Shown here one piece after another: positions 15,767-23,772 of a stretch of DNA of 60,170 bases. Source of the DNA: a virus; the IMG/VR virus record IMGVR_UViG_3300046538_000299, positions 1-60,170 of that record; one strand, given 5' to 3'. The stretch's first letter is position 1. Each line of letters begins with the position of its first letter. A program made the translations under genes and the position numbers. The notes beneath the pieces are model-generated. The model did no database searches. It was not told the origin of the DNA and saw nothing but the letters and a program-made list of their open reading frames with translations.

Positions 15767-16492
15767 TCACTTGCGGGGAGTTTTTTCCGTGCTGACGGGC
15801 GGTGCAACAAGCATATTCTGTTGCTGTTGAATCTGCTCCAATAGCTTTTGCGTAGCTTGGGTCTGCTGTTTGGCGGATTCAACCAATTGCGATGTCTCCC
15901 GACCCGTATCGAAGCTAGAAACGCCGAAGCTGAGCATCGCTGCGAGGATGCTGCCCACGCCTATTATTGTGGCGCCTGCAGCTCCCCACACTGCACCCTT
16001 GATGTTTTTCATGTGTCCCAATTCGACGTGCATAGCCTTCATCTCGCCTTTAGCCTCAGCCGAGTCCAGGCGAATTTGGGCCATAGCGTCTTTCACAGTC
16101 TGCTCAAAACTTTTTAGCCGGACGTCTATGCGAGCGTCCTGAGCTTCAAGATGAGCCTTAAGTTCTTCACGATCCATATCAATCTCTACCTGATCTGCGC
16201 TGCTACCAAGCTCGATGGCCGGGATATCAGTCCCTGTAGGGCCGTCTAGGATGATCGGCGGGCCCATTCCTGCTACATCGGTTGCAAGTCGAGTGTAGCG
16301 GTCCTGAGCAATCCTGATGGTGTCTGTGATCGACTCGTTTGCAACCGTATAAATGGGGTCCATCGCCAATTCTGACATGCCGTCGATAAAATCTCGGCTC
16401 GTTTGACGAACGATGATGGCAACAAAAAAAGCGCTTCCTTGGGTAGCCGAATGAGCTAATCGAGGCCTATAAATGCCGCTAGCACTTTCCAT
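15767..16492 (-). CDS. Membrane protein with coiled coil in the immunity region
   Basis: Up to 241 residues; ATG 16378 (residue 39) is an alternative start. Residues about 105-160 form a coiled coil (REELKAHLEAQDARIDVRLKSFEQTVKDAM), then one long membrane hairpin (GAVWGAAGATIIGVGSILAAMLSFGV) and a Gln-rich tail. Lies beside the repressor, three bases after 16495, and ends at a terminator, the place where lambda has rexAB. An exclusion role is inferred from place only. Confidence 0.7.
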   Translation of the reverse strand: MESASGIYRPRLAHSATQGSAFFVAIIVRQTSRDFIDGMSELAMDPIYTVANESITDTIRIAQDRYTRLATDVAGMGPPIILDGPTGTDIPAIELGSSADQVEIDMDREELKAHLEAQDARIDVRLKSFEQTVKDAMAQIRLDSAEAKGEMKAMHVELGHMKNIKGAVWGAAGATIIGVGSILAAMLSFGVSSFDTGRETSQLVESAKQQTQATQKLLEQIQQQQNMLVAPPVSTEKTPRK

Positions 16493-16494
16493 TT

Positions 16495-16836
16495 TTAACC
16501 GGCCTGAGGGGCGGATATGGCTGCTATCTGTTCATCGTAAAGCGCAATGCTTTCATGCAGCGCTTTGGCGAGGCTGCGGGCGGATTCCAAAGGGATAGTA
16601 AGGTTCGCAACGGTATAACGAACCAATACCGAGTCATCCTCTTTGACCACGGTTGCCATGCCGTTGTCCTTTGTAATGAACGTCTCGTTTTGAACGTCGA
16701 TTGAGTCCCTGCCGGCAGTCACCATAACCTTGGGGCCGTGGCCGGTATGGATGACAGTGATGTTGAATGCATCCACCATTTCGTTGACGAACGTTGGTGA
16801 CTTGATGTGTTTCAGCTTTGTTCCTTCAGCAAACAT
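16495..16836 (-). CDS. Hypothetical protein of the immunity operon (113 aa)
   Basis: RBS GGAGAGG before ATG 16836. Beta-rich (NITVIHTGHGPKVMVTAGRDSIDVQNETFI) then a helix (SARSLAKALHESIALYDEQIAAI). Paired with the membrane protein downstream. No family recognised. The gap 16837-17015 has no gene; it holds a small hairpin (16863-16875). Confidence 0.68.
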   Translation of the reverse strand: MFAEGTKLKHIKSPTFVNEMVDAFNITVIHTGHGPKVMVTAGRDSIDVQNETFITKDNGMATVVKEDDSVLVRYTVANLTIPLESARSLAKALHESIALYDEQIAAISAPQAG

Positions 16837-17015
16837 AAACCTCTCCTGTCAATGCCCCAGTATCGACTATCAGTCGTGAATCTTGAGAAAAATTTAAGAC
16901 TAAAACCTAGAAATCTCTGACGACTAGCGCTTAGATCTCCGAAGCGCAGATCATGGCTATGTGACCGGGAAAATCCGCTGAATCGCAACCTTCGCGCATA
17001 ACGAGCAAAGCCCGT

Positions 17016-17876
17016 TCAAACGAGATTCCCATTCCACACAAACAGCACGCGCGCTTGAATGTAGGTCTCGTCAATGAAAATGTCCTCGGCCTTGTGCTTC
17101 CGGTTGTCCGAGATCATCTTGAATTTGTCCTTTCCCTTCATCTGCAGGCGCTTGATGTACTGAAAGCCGCCGTAAGAGAAGTAGTAGATCCCGTCGCCGA
17201 CGAATTCCCTGATGCTGATATCTACCAGGCAGGGGTCGCCGTGCTTGATGGTTGGCGTCATCGATTGGCCCCATCCCGTGATCACCTTCAGGTGATAGTG
17301 TTCCTTGAACTCAACGCCCATCGAACGGAGCTGGGAAGGACTGACGCGAACGTCCTGCAGCATTTCCGGGAAGTCGTGAGCAACCTCGCCGCCGCCCAGC
17401 GCGCCGCGCACGTCATAGTGCGCGATCCACACTTCGTCGCCGACCTTGCCGATGCCTGGCTTGTAGGCGTCGTTTACGAGCACTTCGATGGTGTCGTCCT
17501 GATCGGTTCCTTCAGCAACTGACAGAAGCTTCTGCAGACGATCGTCGCCCAGCTTCTTGCCTGCCAGCATTTCCCGAATCTTGTCAGCGGCAGTCGACGA
17601 ATCACCAGCGACGACCTGATCAACGAGCAGCCCTGGCCCGTCTCCCGAACCATGTTGAAGCCATTCGATTTTGACGCCGAGATTTTCGGCAATCGCCTGC
17701 ATTTTTGCCGGGCCGGGTATCGACTCCCCATTGAGCCATTTGCTGGCCGCTTTGGGGGTGACCTTTGTCATTTCAGCGAGGCGAGCGCCCGCACCCCATT
17801 GATCGATGCCTTTCTCGGCAAGCGACTTTTTTAGGCGGGAGGCAAACGCGGCGCGGATCTCTTCTATTTGAACCAT
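17016..17876 (-). CDS. cI: CI-like prophage repressor (HTH plus S24 peptidase)
   Basis: 286 residues from ATG 17876. N-terminal HTH (GARLAEMTKVTPKAASKWLNGESIPGPAKMQAIAENLG) is followed by a linker and a LexA/S24 fold: the cleavage-type ALGGGEVAHDFPE region, GQSMTPTIKHGD with the catalytic Ser, and YIKRLQMKG with the Lys. RecA-stimulated self-cleavage would induce the prophage. An in-frame ATG at 17921 lies within the operators and has no RBS; 17876 also lacks a good RBS, so a leaderless message like lambda cI is possible. Confidence 0.92.
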   Translation of the reverse strand: MVQIEEIRAAFASRLKKSLAEKGIDQWGAGARLAEMTKVTPKAASKWLNGESIPGPAKMQAIAENLGVKIEWLQHGSGDGPGLLVDQVVAGDSSTAADKIREMLAGKKLGDDRLQKLLSVAEGTDQDDTIEVLVNDAYKPGIGKVGDEVWIAHYDVRGALGGGEVAHDFPEMLQDVRVSPSQLRSMGVEFKEHYHLKVITGWGQSMTPTIKHGDPCLVDISIREFVGDGIYYFSYGGFQYIKRLQMKGKDKFKMISDNRKHKAEDIFIDETYIQARVLFVWNGNLV

Positions 17877-17940
17877 AGGTTCAATATCGCATGCCCTTGC
17901 ATGTACTTTCAGTTCCGACATAATATGTACTGCAAGTTCA
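17869..17940. promoter_or_regulatory. OR-like operator cluster and rightward promoter
   Basis: Operators at 17869-17883 (TGAACCATAGGTTCA, perfect), 17902-17916 (TGTACTTTCAGTTCC) and 17926-17940 (TGTACTGCAAGTTCA); centres 33 and 24 bp apart. Plus-strand -35 TTGCAT (17897-17902) and -10 CATAAT (17919-17924, 16-bp spacer) place PR under the second and third sites, upstream of cro. The first site covers the repressor start codon, giving a route to autoregulation. Confidence 0.68.
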
Positions 17941-17959
17941 TATTTAGCCCGGAGGCCAC

Positions 17960-18199
17960 ATGAGCCCGCTCAAGAAATCGATTGATGACGCCGGCGGCGT
18001 TCCGGTGGTTGCCATGGCATGCGGCAAGACGCCGCGAGCCGTTTACAAGTGGCTGACCGCCGAGTGCCTGCCGCGCACTGAATACACCGGCGAAACCCGG
18101 TATGCCGAGCGGATCGCCGGACTGGCATCAGCCAATGGGAAGCCGTTCGAGCCGTCTTGGCTCCTGGCGGAAGCCCACCCTAGGAAATCTGCCGCCTAA
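17960..18199 (+). CDS. cro: Cro-like HTH regulator
   Basis: 79 residues, divergent from cI, RBS GGAGG. KKSIDDAGGVPVVAMACGKTPRAVYKWLTAECLPRTEYTGETRYAERIAGLA is a Cro/YdaS-type helix-turn-helix. It should compete with CI for the operators and favour the lytic path. Confidence 0.88.
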   Translation: MSPLKKSIDDAGGVPVVAMACGKTPRAVYKWLTAECLPRTEYTGETRYAERIAGLASANGKPFEPSWLLAEAHPRKSAA

Positions 18200-18402
18200 C
18201 CGCGCTTCGAGCTGAGCGAGATCGTCGCCAGTTCGAAGCCGCGCAGAGCCTCTTGGCTCAACTGATCACGTAACTGACTGGCCTTCTGCTCGAACGCAGG
18301 CCAGAGCCTCATCTGAGACGACAGGGGCAGGGTGGATGCCAAGGCACCCACAAAGCAGCAGAGGGCGGTTATCTCGCCTTGCAGTTCGGAAGAGTCGGTC
18401 AT
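18196..18402 (-). CDS. Small hypothetical protein convergent with cro (68 aa)
   Basis: Helical reading (ELQGEITALCCFVGALASTLPLSSQMRLWPAFEQKASQLRDQLSQEALRGFE) with AAGGA at a workable distance from ATG 18402. It faces the cro/CII transcript and overlaps cro by 4 bases. The regular amphipathic pattern argues for a real gene; family unknown. Confidence 0.55.
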   Translation of the reverse strand: MTDSSELQGEITALCCFVGALASTLPLSSQMRLWPAFEQKASQLRDQLSQEALRGFELATISLSSKRG

Positions 18403-18485
18403 GGATACGTCCTTGATCAGTTGGTAACCGAATCATCGCTGTGTTGGCACAGAGCCACCACGGAAAACGTAACGAGGTTTTACGA

Positions 18486-18908
18486 ATGGAAGACTTTTTG
18501 GATGCGTGCCAGTCGGCGGTGAAGGGCAACGAGCCCAAATCATTGGCCGCGAAGATGGGTGTTCCGCATGTGAGCCTGCTCCAACGCGCGAACCCCGACA
18601 ACGACAACCACCACCTGACCATCGAGCACCTGTACGGCGTGCTGCTCCATACCGGCGATATGCGCCCCCTGATCGCTCTGGCATCCGAGTTTGGTTTCGA
18701 CTTGGTTGCCCGCGACAAGCCGGCACCGACCGATCTGAACTCAGCGCTGATGCGCCTGCATGTCGATCTCGCTGACGTAACTCGACTGGCCTACGACGCA
18801 CAGTCGGACGGGCATGTGTGCTCGCGTGAGAAGTCGGAACTGATCAAGGAAGCCGACGAGGTGATCGTCAGCCTGGAAGTGTTCAAGCAGTCCGTAAAGG
18901 TCGCCTGA
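18486..18908 (+). CDS. Phage regulatory CII-type protein (CP76 family)
   Basis: 140 residues. DFLDACQSAVKGNEPKSLAAKMGVPHVSLLQRANPDNDNHHLTIEHLYGVLLHTGDMRPLIALASEFGF is typical of the phage_CP76/CII regulatory family; an HTH lies near residues 18-45. It sits between cro and the replication gene as CII does. Probably activates establishment promoters for lysogeny. Confidence 0.78.
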   Translation: MEDFLDACQSAVKGNEPKSLAAKMGVPHVSLLQRANPDNDNHHLTIEHLYGVLLHTGDMRPLIALASEFGFDLVARDKPAPTDLNSALMRLHVDLADVTRLAYDAQSDGHVCSREKSELIKEADEVIVSLEVFKQSVKVA

Positions 18909-18924
18909 ATTTCAGACACAAAAA

Positions 18925-18944
18925 AACCACCGGGCCTGGTGGTT
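18925..18944 (+). terminator. Hairpin before the replication gene (weak terminator)
   Basis: AACCACC-GGGCCT-GGTGGTT followed by only CTTC, preceded by an A-run. Could attenuate early rightward transcription ahead of O, or terminate antisense reads. Confidence 0.5.
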
Positions 18945-18973
18945 CTTCAGCAAAGCAGTAAGCGAGAAAAATC

Positions 18974-19831
18974 ATGACAAACATCGTCTCATTTGACAAG
19001 TCCCGAGGGTTCACCCGAATGGACAATTCCGTTATGGAGGCGCTTTCCACCGTCGACCTGCCTGCGCGCGAGCTTCGTGTTGTCATGGCAATTGCCCGTC
19101 AGACAATCGGGTACCTAGTCGAAACGAAGCGCCTTACCGCCGACGACCTCGGCAAACACACCAACATGCGCCGCGACGTCACGTCGAAGGCAATCAGTCA
19201 TCTGCTGGAGCGCCGGATCATCTACCGCATCGGTGGAAGCCGTGGCGACATCGGCATTTCACCGGTTTCCGAATGGGTTTTCTACGAGGAAAAACAGCCG
19301 AATCTCACTGAGACCAAAACGTCTCACTCAGACAATATCGTCTCACTGAGACAGGAAACGAGTGAGACCAAAACGGCAACTTGCCTTCCTTATACAAAGA
19401 AAGAACCCCTATTAACTCTTCCTTCGGAAGAGATTAATCCGCCCCAAGCCGAAGAGGCCCCGGCTAAGCCTGAACGCAAAAAGCCGTTCGGCCTGACCAA
19501 CCTCCTTGCCAACAACCCTCACTGCCTGACCGAAGGCCTGCTCAAAGACTGGCTGGCCCTGCGCAAGGAGAAAAAGGCCGCCGTCACCGAGACCGTCTGG
19601 AACTCGCTGAACGCCGAACTGGTGAAGTGCGTTGATCTGGGCATCGCTGCCGATGTCGCGATGACTGAGGCGCTCTCCGCTGGCTGGCAGGGGTTCAAGG
19701 CAGCCTGGATTGCTAACCGCATCGCTGAAAAACCAGCCGCTGCACCCTCCGCATCACGACACCACGGCTTCGCCGGTCGCGACTACACCGCAGGCCTGAC
19801 CCAGCGGGAGGACGGCAGCTATGCGCTCTGA
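18974..19831 (+). CDS. Lambda O-like replication initiator
   Basis: 285 residues. N-terminal winged-helix DNA-binding block (SRGFTRMDNSVMEALSTVDLPARELRVVMAIARQTIGY, then KHTNMRRDVTSKAISHLLERRIIYRIGG) as in phage replication protein O. A variable linker at residues about 110-160 is encoded by the iteron region, then a C-terminal domain (LTEGLLKDWLALRKEKKAAVTETVWNSLNAEL). It should bind the origin inside its own gene and recruit the DnaC-like loader next door. Confidence 0.88.
   Translation: MTNIVSFDKSRGFTRMDNSVMEALSTVDLPARELRVVMAIARQTIGYLVETKRLTADDLGKHTNMRRDVTSKAISHLLERRIIYRIGGSRGDIGISPVSEWVFYEEKQPNLTETKTSHSDNIVSLRQETSETKTATCLPYTKKEPLLTLPSEEINPPQAEEAPAKPERKKPFGLTNLLANNPHCLTEGLLKDWLALRKEKKAAVTETVWNSLNAELVKCVDLGIAADVAMTEALSAGWQGFKAAWIANRIAEKPAAAPSASRHHGFAGRDYTAGLTQREDGSYAL
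19302..19440. other. Probable phage replication origin: iterons plus AT-rich stretch
   Basis: Three near-perfect copies of the palindrome GTCTCACTGAGAC start at 19302, 19321 and 19340, exactly 19 bp apart, with a fourth half-copy at 19361-19368. About 20 bases to the right begins an AT-rich stretch (19390-19440). Iterons within gene O followed by an AT-rich unwinding region is the lambda ori plan. Confidence 0.7.
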
Positions 19832-20633
19832 AAAGGTGATTGCCATGTCCGACGTGAAACAGGCCGCCGGCCAGTGTATCCAGCCAGCCCACTGCGAAAA
19901 TCACGGCCCGTTCGAACAGCGCGTCACCGTGCTGCTGGGGCGCGAGATCGTTGGCCGCTGCCCTGAGTGCGAACGCAAGGAGCGCACCGAACGCGAAGCC
20001 AAGCAGCGCGCCGAAGAGATCCGGATCAAGCGTGAAGCCATGGTGAAGAAGCTCGGCGCGGCGCTGATCCCGAAACGCTTCGCTGATCGCACCCTGGACA
20101 ACTACCAGGTCGAGCACGAAGGCCAGCGCAAGGCCTTGGCGTTCTGCCGTCGCTACGTCGCCGCGTTCGCCGAGATCGAGCGCACGGGTCGCTGCCTGAT
20201 GCTGCTGGGCCAGCCCGGTACCGGAAAGACCCATCTTGGCGCGGCCATGGCCAACGACCTGATGCGAGCTACCTCGGCCACAGCCGTGTACCGGACGGTC
20301 GGCTCAATCCTGCAGTCGATCCGCGCGACCTACGACCGCAACAACGAGCAGTCCGAGGCCGACATCCTGTCCAGCCTGATCGAACCTTCGCTGCTGGTCC
20401 TCGATGAGGTTGGGGTGAGCAAGGAGCAGCCGAGCGACTTCGAGCTGACCACCCTGTTCGCAATCATCAACGGCCGGTACGAGCAGATGCGGCCAACCGT
20501 AGTGATCTCCAACCTGAGCGGCGATCAGCTTCCGCTGGCGATGGGCGAACGTTGCGTTGATCGCCTGCGTGAGGGTGGCGGGGTGGTTGTCCCTTTTGAC
20601 TGGGAATCGCAGCGCGGCAAGGAGGGGTTCTGA
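19821..20633 (+). CDS. DnaC/IstB-like AAA+ helicase loader
   Basis: 270 residues, overlapping O by 11 bases, GGGAGG upstream. An N-terminal zinc finger (CENHGPFE...GRCPECERKE) and coiled coil lead to the ATPase: Walker A GQPGTGKTHL, Walker B LLVLDEVG, sensor VVISNLS and an arginine-finger region (ERCVDRLREGG). Loads the host replicative helicase at the phage origin. Confidence 0.92.
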   Translation: MRSEKVIAMSDVKQAAGQCIQPAHCENHGPFEQRVTVLLGREIVGRCPECERKERTEREAKQRAEEIRIKREAMVKKLGAALIPKRFADRTLDNYQVEHEGQRKALAFCRRYVAAFAEIERTGRCLMLLGQPGTGKTHLGAAMANDLMRATSATAVYRTVGSILQSIRATYDRNNEQSEADILSSLIEPSLLVLDEVGVSKEQPSDFELTTLFAIINGRYEQMRPTVVISNLSGDQLPLAMGERCVDRLREGGGVVVPFDWESQRGKEGF

Positions 20634-20827
20634 TGACTGTACGTCTCGCAACACCAGTGGAGGCGCGTCAAGCCCTCGAATTGGCAGTAACCATGACGAA
20701 CCATCGAGTGCGCTATGTGAGCGTTCCGGTTCTGAGCGACGACGATTACGACCAGATGCTTGCTCTGTCGATGTCGCGTCTGGACTCGCTCATCGATCGC
20801 GCAGAAGCGGAGGAAGCCCGCCCATGA
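20633..20827 (+). CDS. Small protein, DUF1382-like
   Basis: 64 residues; start overlaps the loader stop (TGATG). EARQALELAVTMTNHRVRYVSVPVLSDDDYDQMLALSMSRLDSLIDRAEAEE matches my memory of a small family (DUF1382) in Pseudomonas phages. Function unknown. Confidence 0.65.
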   Translation: MTVRLATPVEARQALELAVTMTNHRVRYVSVPVLSDDDYDQMLALSMSRLDSLIDRAEAEEARP

Positions 20828-20940
20828 CCAGCCGAATCTGGATCGTGCTCACTCTCATCACCTTGTTAGCTGGGTATGGCTTTAACCACAAGGTGGAGCG
20901 GCCTGCTCAGTCCGTGAATCTGCAGGAGGTTTTCCGATGA
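20824..20940 (+). CDS. Tiny membrane protein (38 aa)
   Basis: ATGA overlap with the gene before and 4-base overlap with the gene after. Sequence opens TSRIWIVLTLITLLAGYGF, one membrane segment or uncleaved signal. Supported mainly by the tight coupling. Confidence 0.58.
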   Translation: MTSRIWIVLTLITLLAGYGFNHKVERPAQSVNLQEVFR

Positions 20941-21413
20941 GTCCACTGATCATCCTGCAAACCCAACCATGCCCGGTCAGCTGCGTGTCCACTTGCCTGG
21001 CAATGATTGTGAATCGCCCGGCGGCTGACGTCATCGAGGAACTGCACAAGCCATACCGAGACGGCGACCTGACTCTTCGCGAAATGCTTGATTATCTGGG
21101 CGTCAAATACACCGCTTTCTATAGCCTAGACACACCACCTCTCGCAGACGAGGGGGTTTATCTGTGCACGGCGCCGTCTCTGAACATCGAGGCAGGCAAT
21201 CACCAGATCCTGATCGAAGTAACGGACGAGAATTATTTCGTGCTCGATCCAGTCCAGGGTCGTGAGGGCCGGAAGTTTTACGTGGCGCGCGGGAAGGGCA
21301 ACGGTGACCCGTTGGCGATTGATCTTGGCGGATTCGTGATTGACGCATTCATCGCTCGGGACTGCCTGGTAACCCTGAGATCTCACGCTGATCAGGAAGA
21401 GGTGGCCGCATGA
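20937..21413 (+). CDS. C39-like papain-fold cysteine protease/binding protein
   Basis: 158 residues. Gln10-x5-Cys16 followed by VSTCLAMI is the C39-type oxyanion Gln and nucleophile block; His89 (AGNHQILIEV) and Asp104 (FVLDPVQG) complete the triad at usual spacing. No signal peptide and no ABC domain, so a cytosolic enzyme. In a replication operon it might process a phage or host protein; the substrate is unknown. Confidence 0.68.
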   Translation: MSPLIILQTQPCPVSCVSTCLAMIVNRPAADVIEELHKPYRDGDLTLREMLDYLGVKYTAFYSLDTPPLADEGVYLCTAPSLNIEAGNHQILIEVTDENYFVLDPVQGREGRKFYVARGKGNGDPLAIDLGGFVIDAFIARDCLVTLRSHADQEEVAA

Positions 21414-21850
21414 CTGATCTCATGCTCCGCAACGAGAACGACCGCACGCGCCTGATGGGCTACCTGCAAGGCCTCGACCTGACCAAGCCCCTGAAACTGA
21501 CCATCGTCGAAGTCCGCAGCAAACGCAGTGACGCGCAGAACAAGCTGCTCTGGATGTGGAACGGCCTGATCCAGGCTCACCTACGGGATTCGTTCGGCCA
21601 GATAGCCAGTTCGGAGGAGTGGCACGAGATCCTGGTGTCGCGCTTGTGGCCGGCTGAAGTTCACCCTGTCCAGCTTCCAGATGGCACGCGCTACCGCGTC
21701 GGTCGGGCAAAGACCCGCAGCTTTACCATCGCGCAGATGACGACCTATCTGGAGCTGCTGGACGCTTACTGCGCTGAGCACCTGCAGCTGCTCCTGCCTC
21801 ATCCCGACGACCTGATGTACGCCATTTACGGCGAAAGGAGAGTGGCATGA
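21410..21850 (+). CDS. ninB: NinB-like recombination protein
   Basis: 146 residues. LDLTKPLKLTIVEVRSKRSDAQNKLLWMWNGLIQAHLRDSFGQIASSEEWHEILVSRLWP is the NinB (lambda Orf) signature. Binds single-stranded DNA and helps RecBCD/RecF-type recombination of phage DNA. Coupled to the genes on both sides. Confidence 0.92.
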   Translation: MTDLMLRNENDRTRLMGYLQGLDLTKPLKLTIVEVRSKRSDAQNKLLWMWNGLIQAHLRDSFGQIASSEEWHEILVSRLWPAEVHPVQLPDGTRYRVGRAKTRSFTIAQMTTYLELLDAYCAEHLQLLLPHPDDLMYAIYGERRVA

Positions 21851-21945
21851 AGACCATCAAGGCTCTGATCAGTGCGTTGGCGACCATCCTCGAAGCCGGG
21901 TATCACGCTCAGCCCATGTCCGTTCAGTTCGGGGGTGAGCTTTGA
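21847..21945 (+). CDS. Tiny hypothetical protein (32 aa)
   Basis: Overlaps the ninB stop (ATGA) and ends inside the ninG start. Begins KTIKALISALATILEAGYHA. Supported by coupling only; it may mainly serve to couple ninB to ninG. Confidence 0.4.
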   Translation: MKTIKALISALATILEAGYHAQPMSVQFGGEL

Positions 21946-22526
21946 TCCTGCAATCAGCAAAGCCAATTCGGCCGAAACGCTGCCGAGTCGCCGGGTGTGG
22001 TGCAACCTTCACGCCGACGCGCAGCTTTCAGAAATGGTGCTCGCCGGACTGCGCGGTAGTGCTGGCCCGCCAGGCGCAGGAAAAGCAGCGCAAGTCGATT
22101 GCCCAGCGCGAGCGCCGCGAGATCAAGGTACGGAAGGAGAAGCTGAAGAGCAGGGCAGAGCACCTCAAGGATACCCAGCAGGCTTTCAACGCATGGGTGC
22201 GCGAACGAGATGCCTTGCTTCCCTGTGTGAGCTGTGGACGTCACCACGAAGGCCAATGGCACGCGGGACACTACCGTACCGTATCGGCGCATCCGGCGAT
22301 CCGCTTCGAGCCCCTAAACGTCTGGAAGCAATGTGCTCCGTGCAATACGCACAAGTCAGGCGACTTGCTGAATTACAGGGCTGAGCTGATACGGCGGATC
22401 GGAGAGGAAAAGGTTTTATGGCTCGAAGGGCCGCATGAGCCAAAGAAATACACGATCGACGACCTGAAGGCGCTGGCAGCGCTTTACCGGGCAAAGACCA
22501 AAGAGCTGAAGGGGAGAGCAGCATGA
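21942..22526 (+). CDS. ninG: NinG/Rap-like recombination nuclease
   Basis: 194 residues. Zinc-type C-x4-C..C-x3-C at the N-terminus (CRVAGCGATF..KWCSPDC), coiled coil, then an HNH-like core: CVSCGRHHEGQWHAGHYRTVSAHPAIRFEPLNVWKQCAPCNTHKSG. NinG resolves branched recombination intermediates. Starts with TTG 21942, which overlaps the previous stop; no better start is near. Confidence 0.9.
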   Translation: MILQSAKPIRPKRCRVAGCGATFTPTRSFQKWCSPDCAVVLARQAQEKQRKSIAQRERREIKVRKEKLKSRAEHLKDTQQAFNAWVRERDALLPCVSCGRHHEGQWHAGHYRTVSAHPAIRFEPLNVWKQCAPCNTHKSGDLLNYRAELIRRIGEEKVLWLEGPHEPKKYTIDDLKALAALYRAKTKELKGRAA

Positions 22527-23104
22527 AGATCAATTCGGCACGTCAGGCATGGCACGACTGCACCTATAACCCGGCGCCGGGTCAGAGCTCAGACGTCGTT
22601 CAGTTGGGCGTGGTGGTCCAGGCCACCGAGCCCGGGCCGACCGCGAACCACGCCGTACACAGCGCGCTGGCGGGTCACATTCAGTCCGTCATTGCCAAGC
22701 TGCACCCTCAGGTCCGTGTGTTCGGCGAGTACATGTATGCCGCGCACCGCAGCGACGATATCCGCGAGGCGGCGGAGGAGGTGGTGTTCGGCATGGTCGT
22801 CTCCAAGTCCAAGCGCATGACAGCGAGCAAGCGCGAAAAGTTGGAGTACGTGGTGAAGGGTGTGATGCGCCGCTATCGGTACATGCACCAGGGCGGTCAG
22901 TCCTCTAATGAGGACCCGCTGATCAAACCGGAAGGTTTTCGCTCGTGGCTGATGGCCGAGTACGGCGTGCGTCTGGAATCCTGTGCCTGGGGGCGCGACT
23001 GGGAGCCGGTTATCACGCTAATTTTCGAGAGCTGTGAGGATCTTGATAGGATGGCCCTCAGCCCGGTGGGGGCTGCGATTTACCAGATGAAGGAGGCGGC
23101 ATAG
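22523..23104 (+). CDS. Candidate late-gene regulator position, conserved hypothetical
   Basis: 193 residues, ATGA overlap with ninG. Sequence is well formed (ARQAWHDCTYNPAPGQSSDVVQLGVVVQ..; KREKLEYVVKGVMRRYRYMHQGGQSSNEDP). It stands last in the early operon, the place of antiterminator Q, and has basic stretches, but I do not see a named Q family. Late regulator is an inference from position. Confidence 0.68.
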   Translation: MKINSARQAWHDCTYNPAPGQSSDVVQLGVVVQATEPGPTANHAVHSALAGHIQSVIAKLHPQVRVFGEYMYAAHRSDDIREAAEEVVFGMVVSKSKRMTASKREKLEYVVKGVMRRYRYMHQGGQSSNEDPLIKPEGFRSWLMAEYGVRLESCAWGRDWEPVITLIFESCEDLDRMALSPVGAAIYQMKEAA

Positions 23105-23113
23105 CTGTGCACT

Positions 23114-23671
23114 ATGGATGTGACCATTGGTTGGTGGGATATCGCCAAGATTGTGCTTGCCAGCGGTGCTTTGGCTGCTGGATTGCAGTGGCTAAAAGAA
23201 AGCCGGAAGGATGCCAAAAAATTTAAGGCCGAAGCGACGTTAAATGCGATCGGACTGGTCGGAATTCTGGATCGATACGTCGGGCGATGTTATCGAGAAG
23301 TTAAAAAGTATGACGGGGAAGTGCAGTACTACGTCGACTCGGACTGGTGTGTCACCCCAGAACTTGATATCGGCGATGCAAAACTTGACTACTTCAGTGC
23401 GTCCGTTCTGGCAAGACTGGCTTGGTTAAAAACCGAGCGCACACTGGCCTTTGATCACGCCGCTGATACCCTTGATTTTATGCACGACGCGGAAGGGTAT
23501 CAGGATCATTGCATCAGCATCACCGGATACTGTGGCTATGAAATCGCGTTGGTTGCCCAGACAGTTCGCAAGGAGCATGGCCTTCCTGAATTGTCTTCAG
23601 AATGGAATATGAAAGGAAAGGTGAGTGAGTTAAAGATTTATTGGTCGAGAGCGAAAAATACCCTCCAATAG
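23114..23671 (+). CDS. Membrane-anchored accessory protein (185 aa)
   Basis: One N-terminal membrane segment (AKIVLASGALAAGLQWL) then a cytosolic domain rich in aromatic and charged residues, with four cysteines. No family recognised. Stands between the early operon and a terminator, a common moron site. Confidence 0.68.
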   Translation: MDVTIGWWDIAKIVLASGALAAGLQWLKESRKDAKKFKAEATLNAIGLVGILDRYVGRCYREVKKYDGEVQYYVDSDWCVTPELDIGDAKLDYFSASVLARLAWLKTERTLAFDHAADTLDFMHDAEGYQDHCISITGYCGYEIALVAQTVRKEHGLPELSSEWNMKGKVSELKIYWSRAKNTLQ

Positions 23672-23746
23672 ACCATTGACTTCCCGCACGGCTGAGGGCA
23701 TCATTTCGCCACATTGAGTATTTTGCCTACGGCAACTTGCTGTAAG

Positions 23747-23772
23747 AACCCGGCCTTGGAGTCGGGTTTTTT
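23747..23772. terminator. Bidirectional intrinsic terminator
   Basis: AACCCG, 10-base loop, CGGGTT then seven Ts on the plus strand; it also closes the convergent gene at 23772. Confidence 0.75.

Noticed and set aside
22523-23104. Firm call of antiterminator Q
   Set aside because: Only the position supports it; I could not match a Q family.
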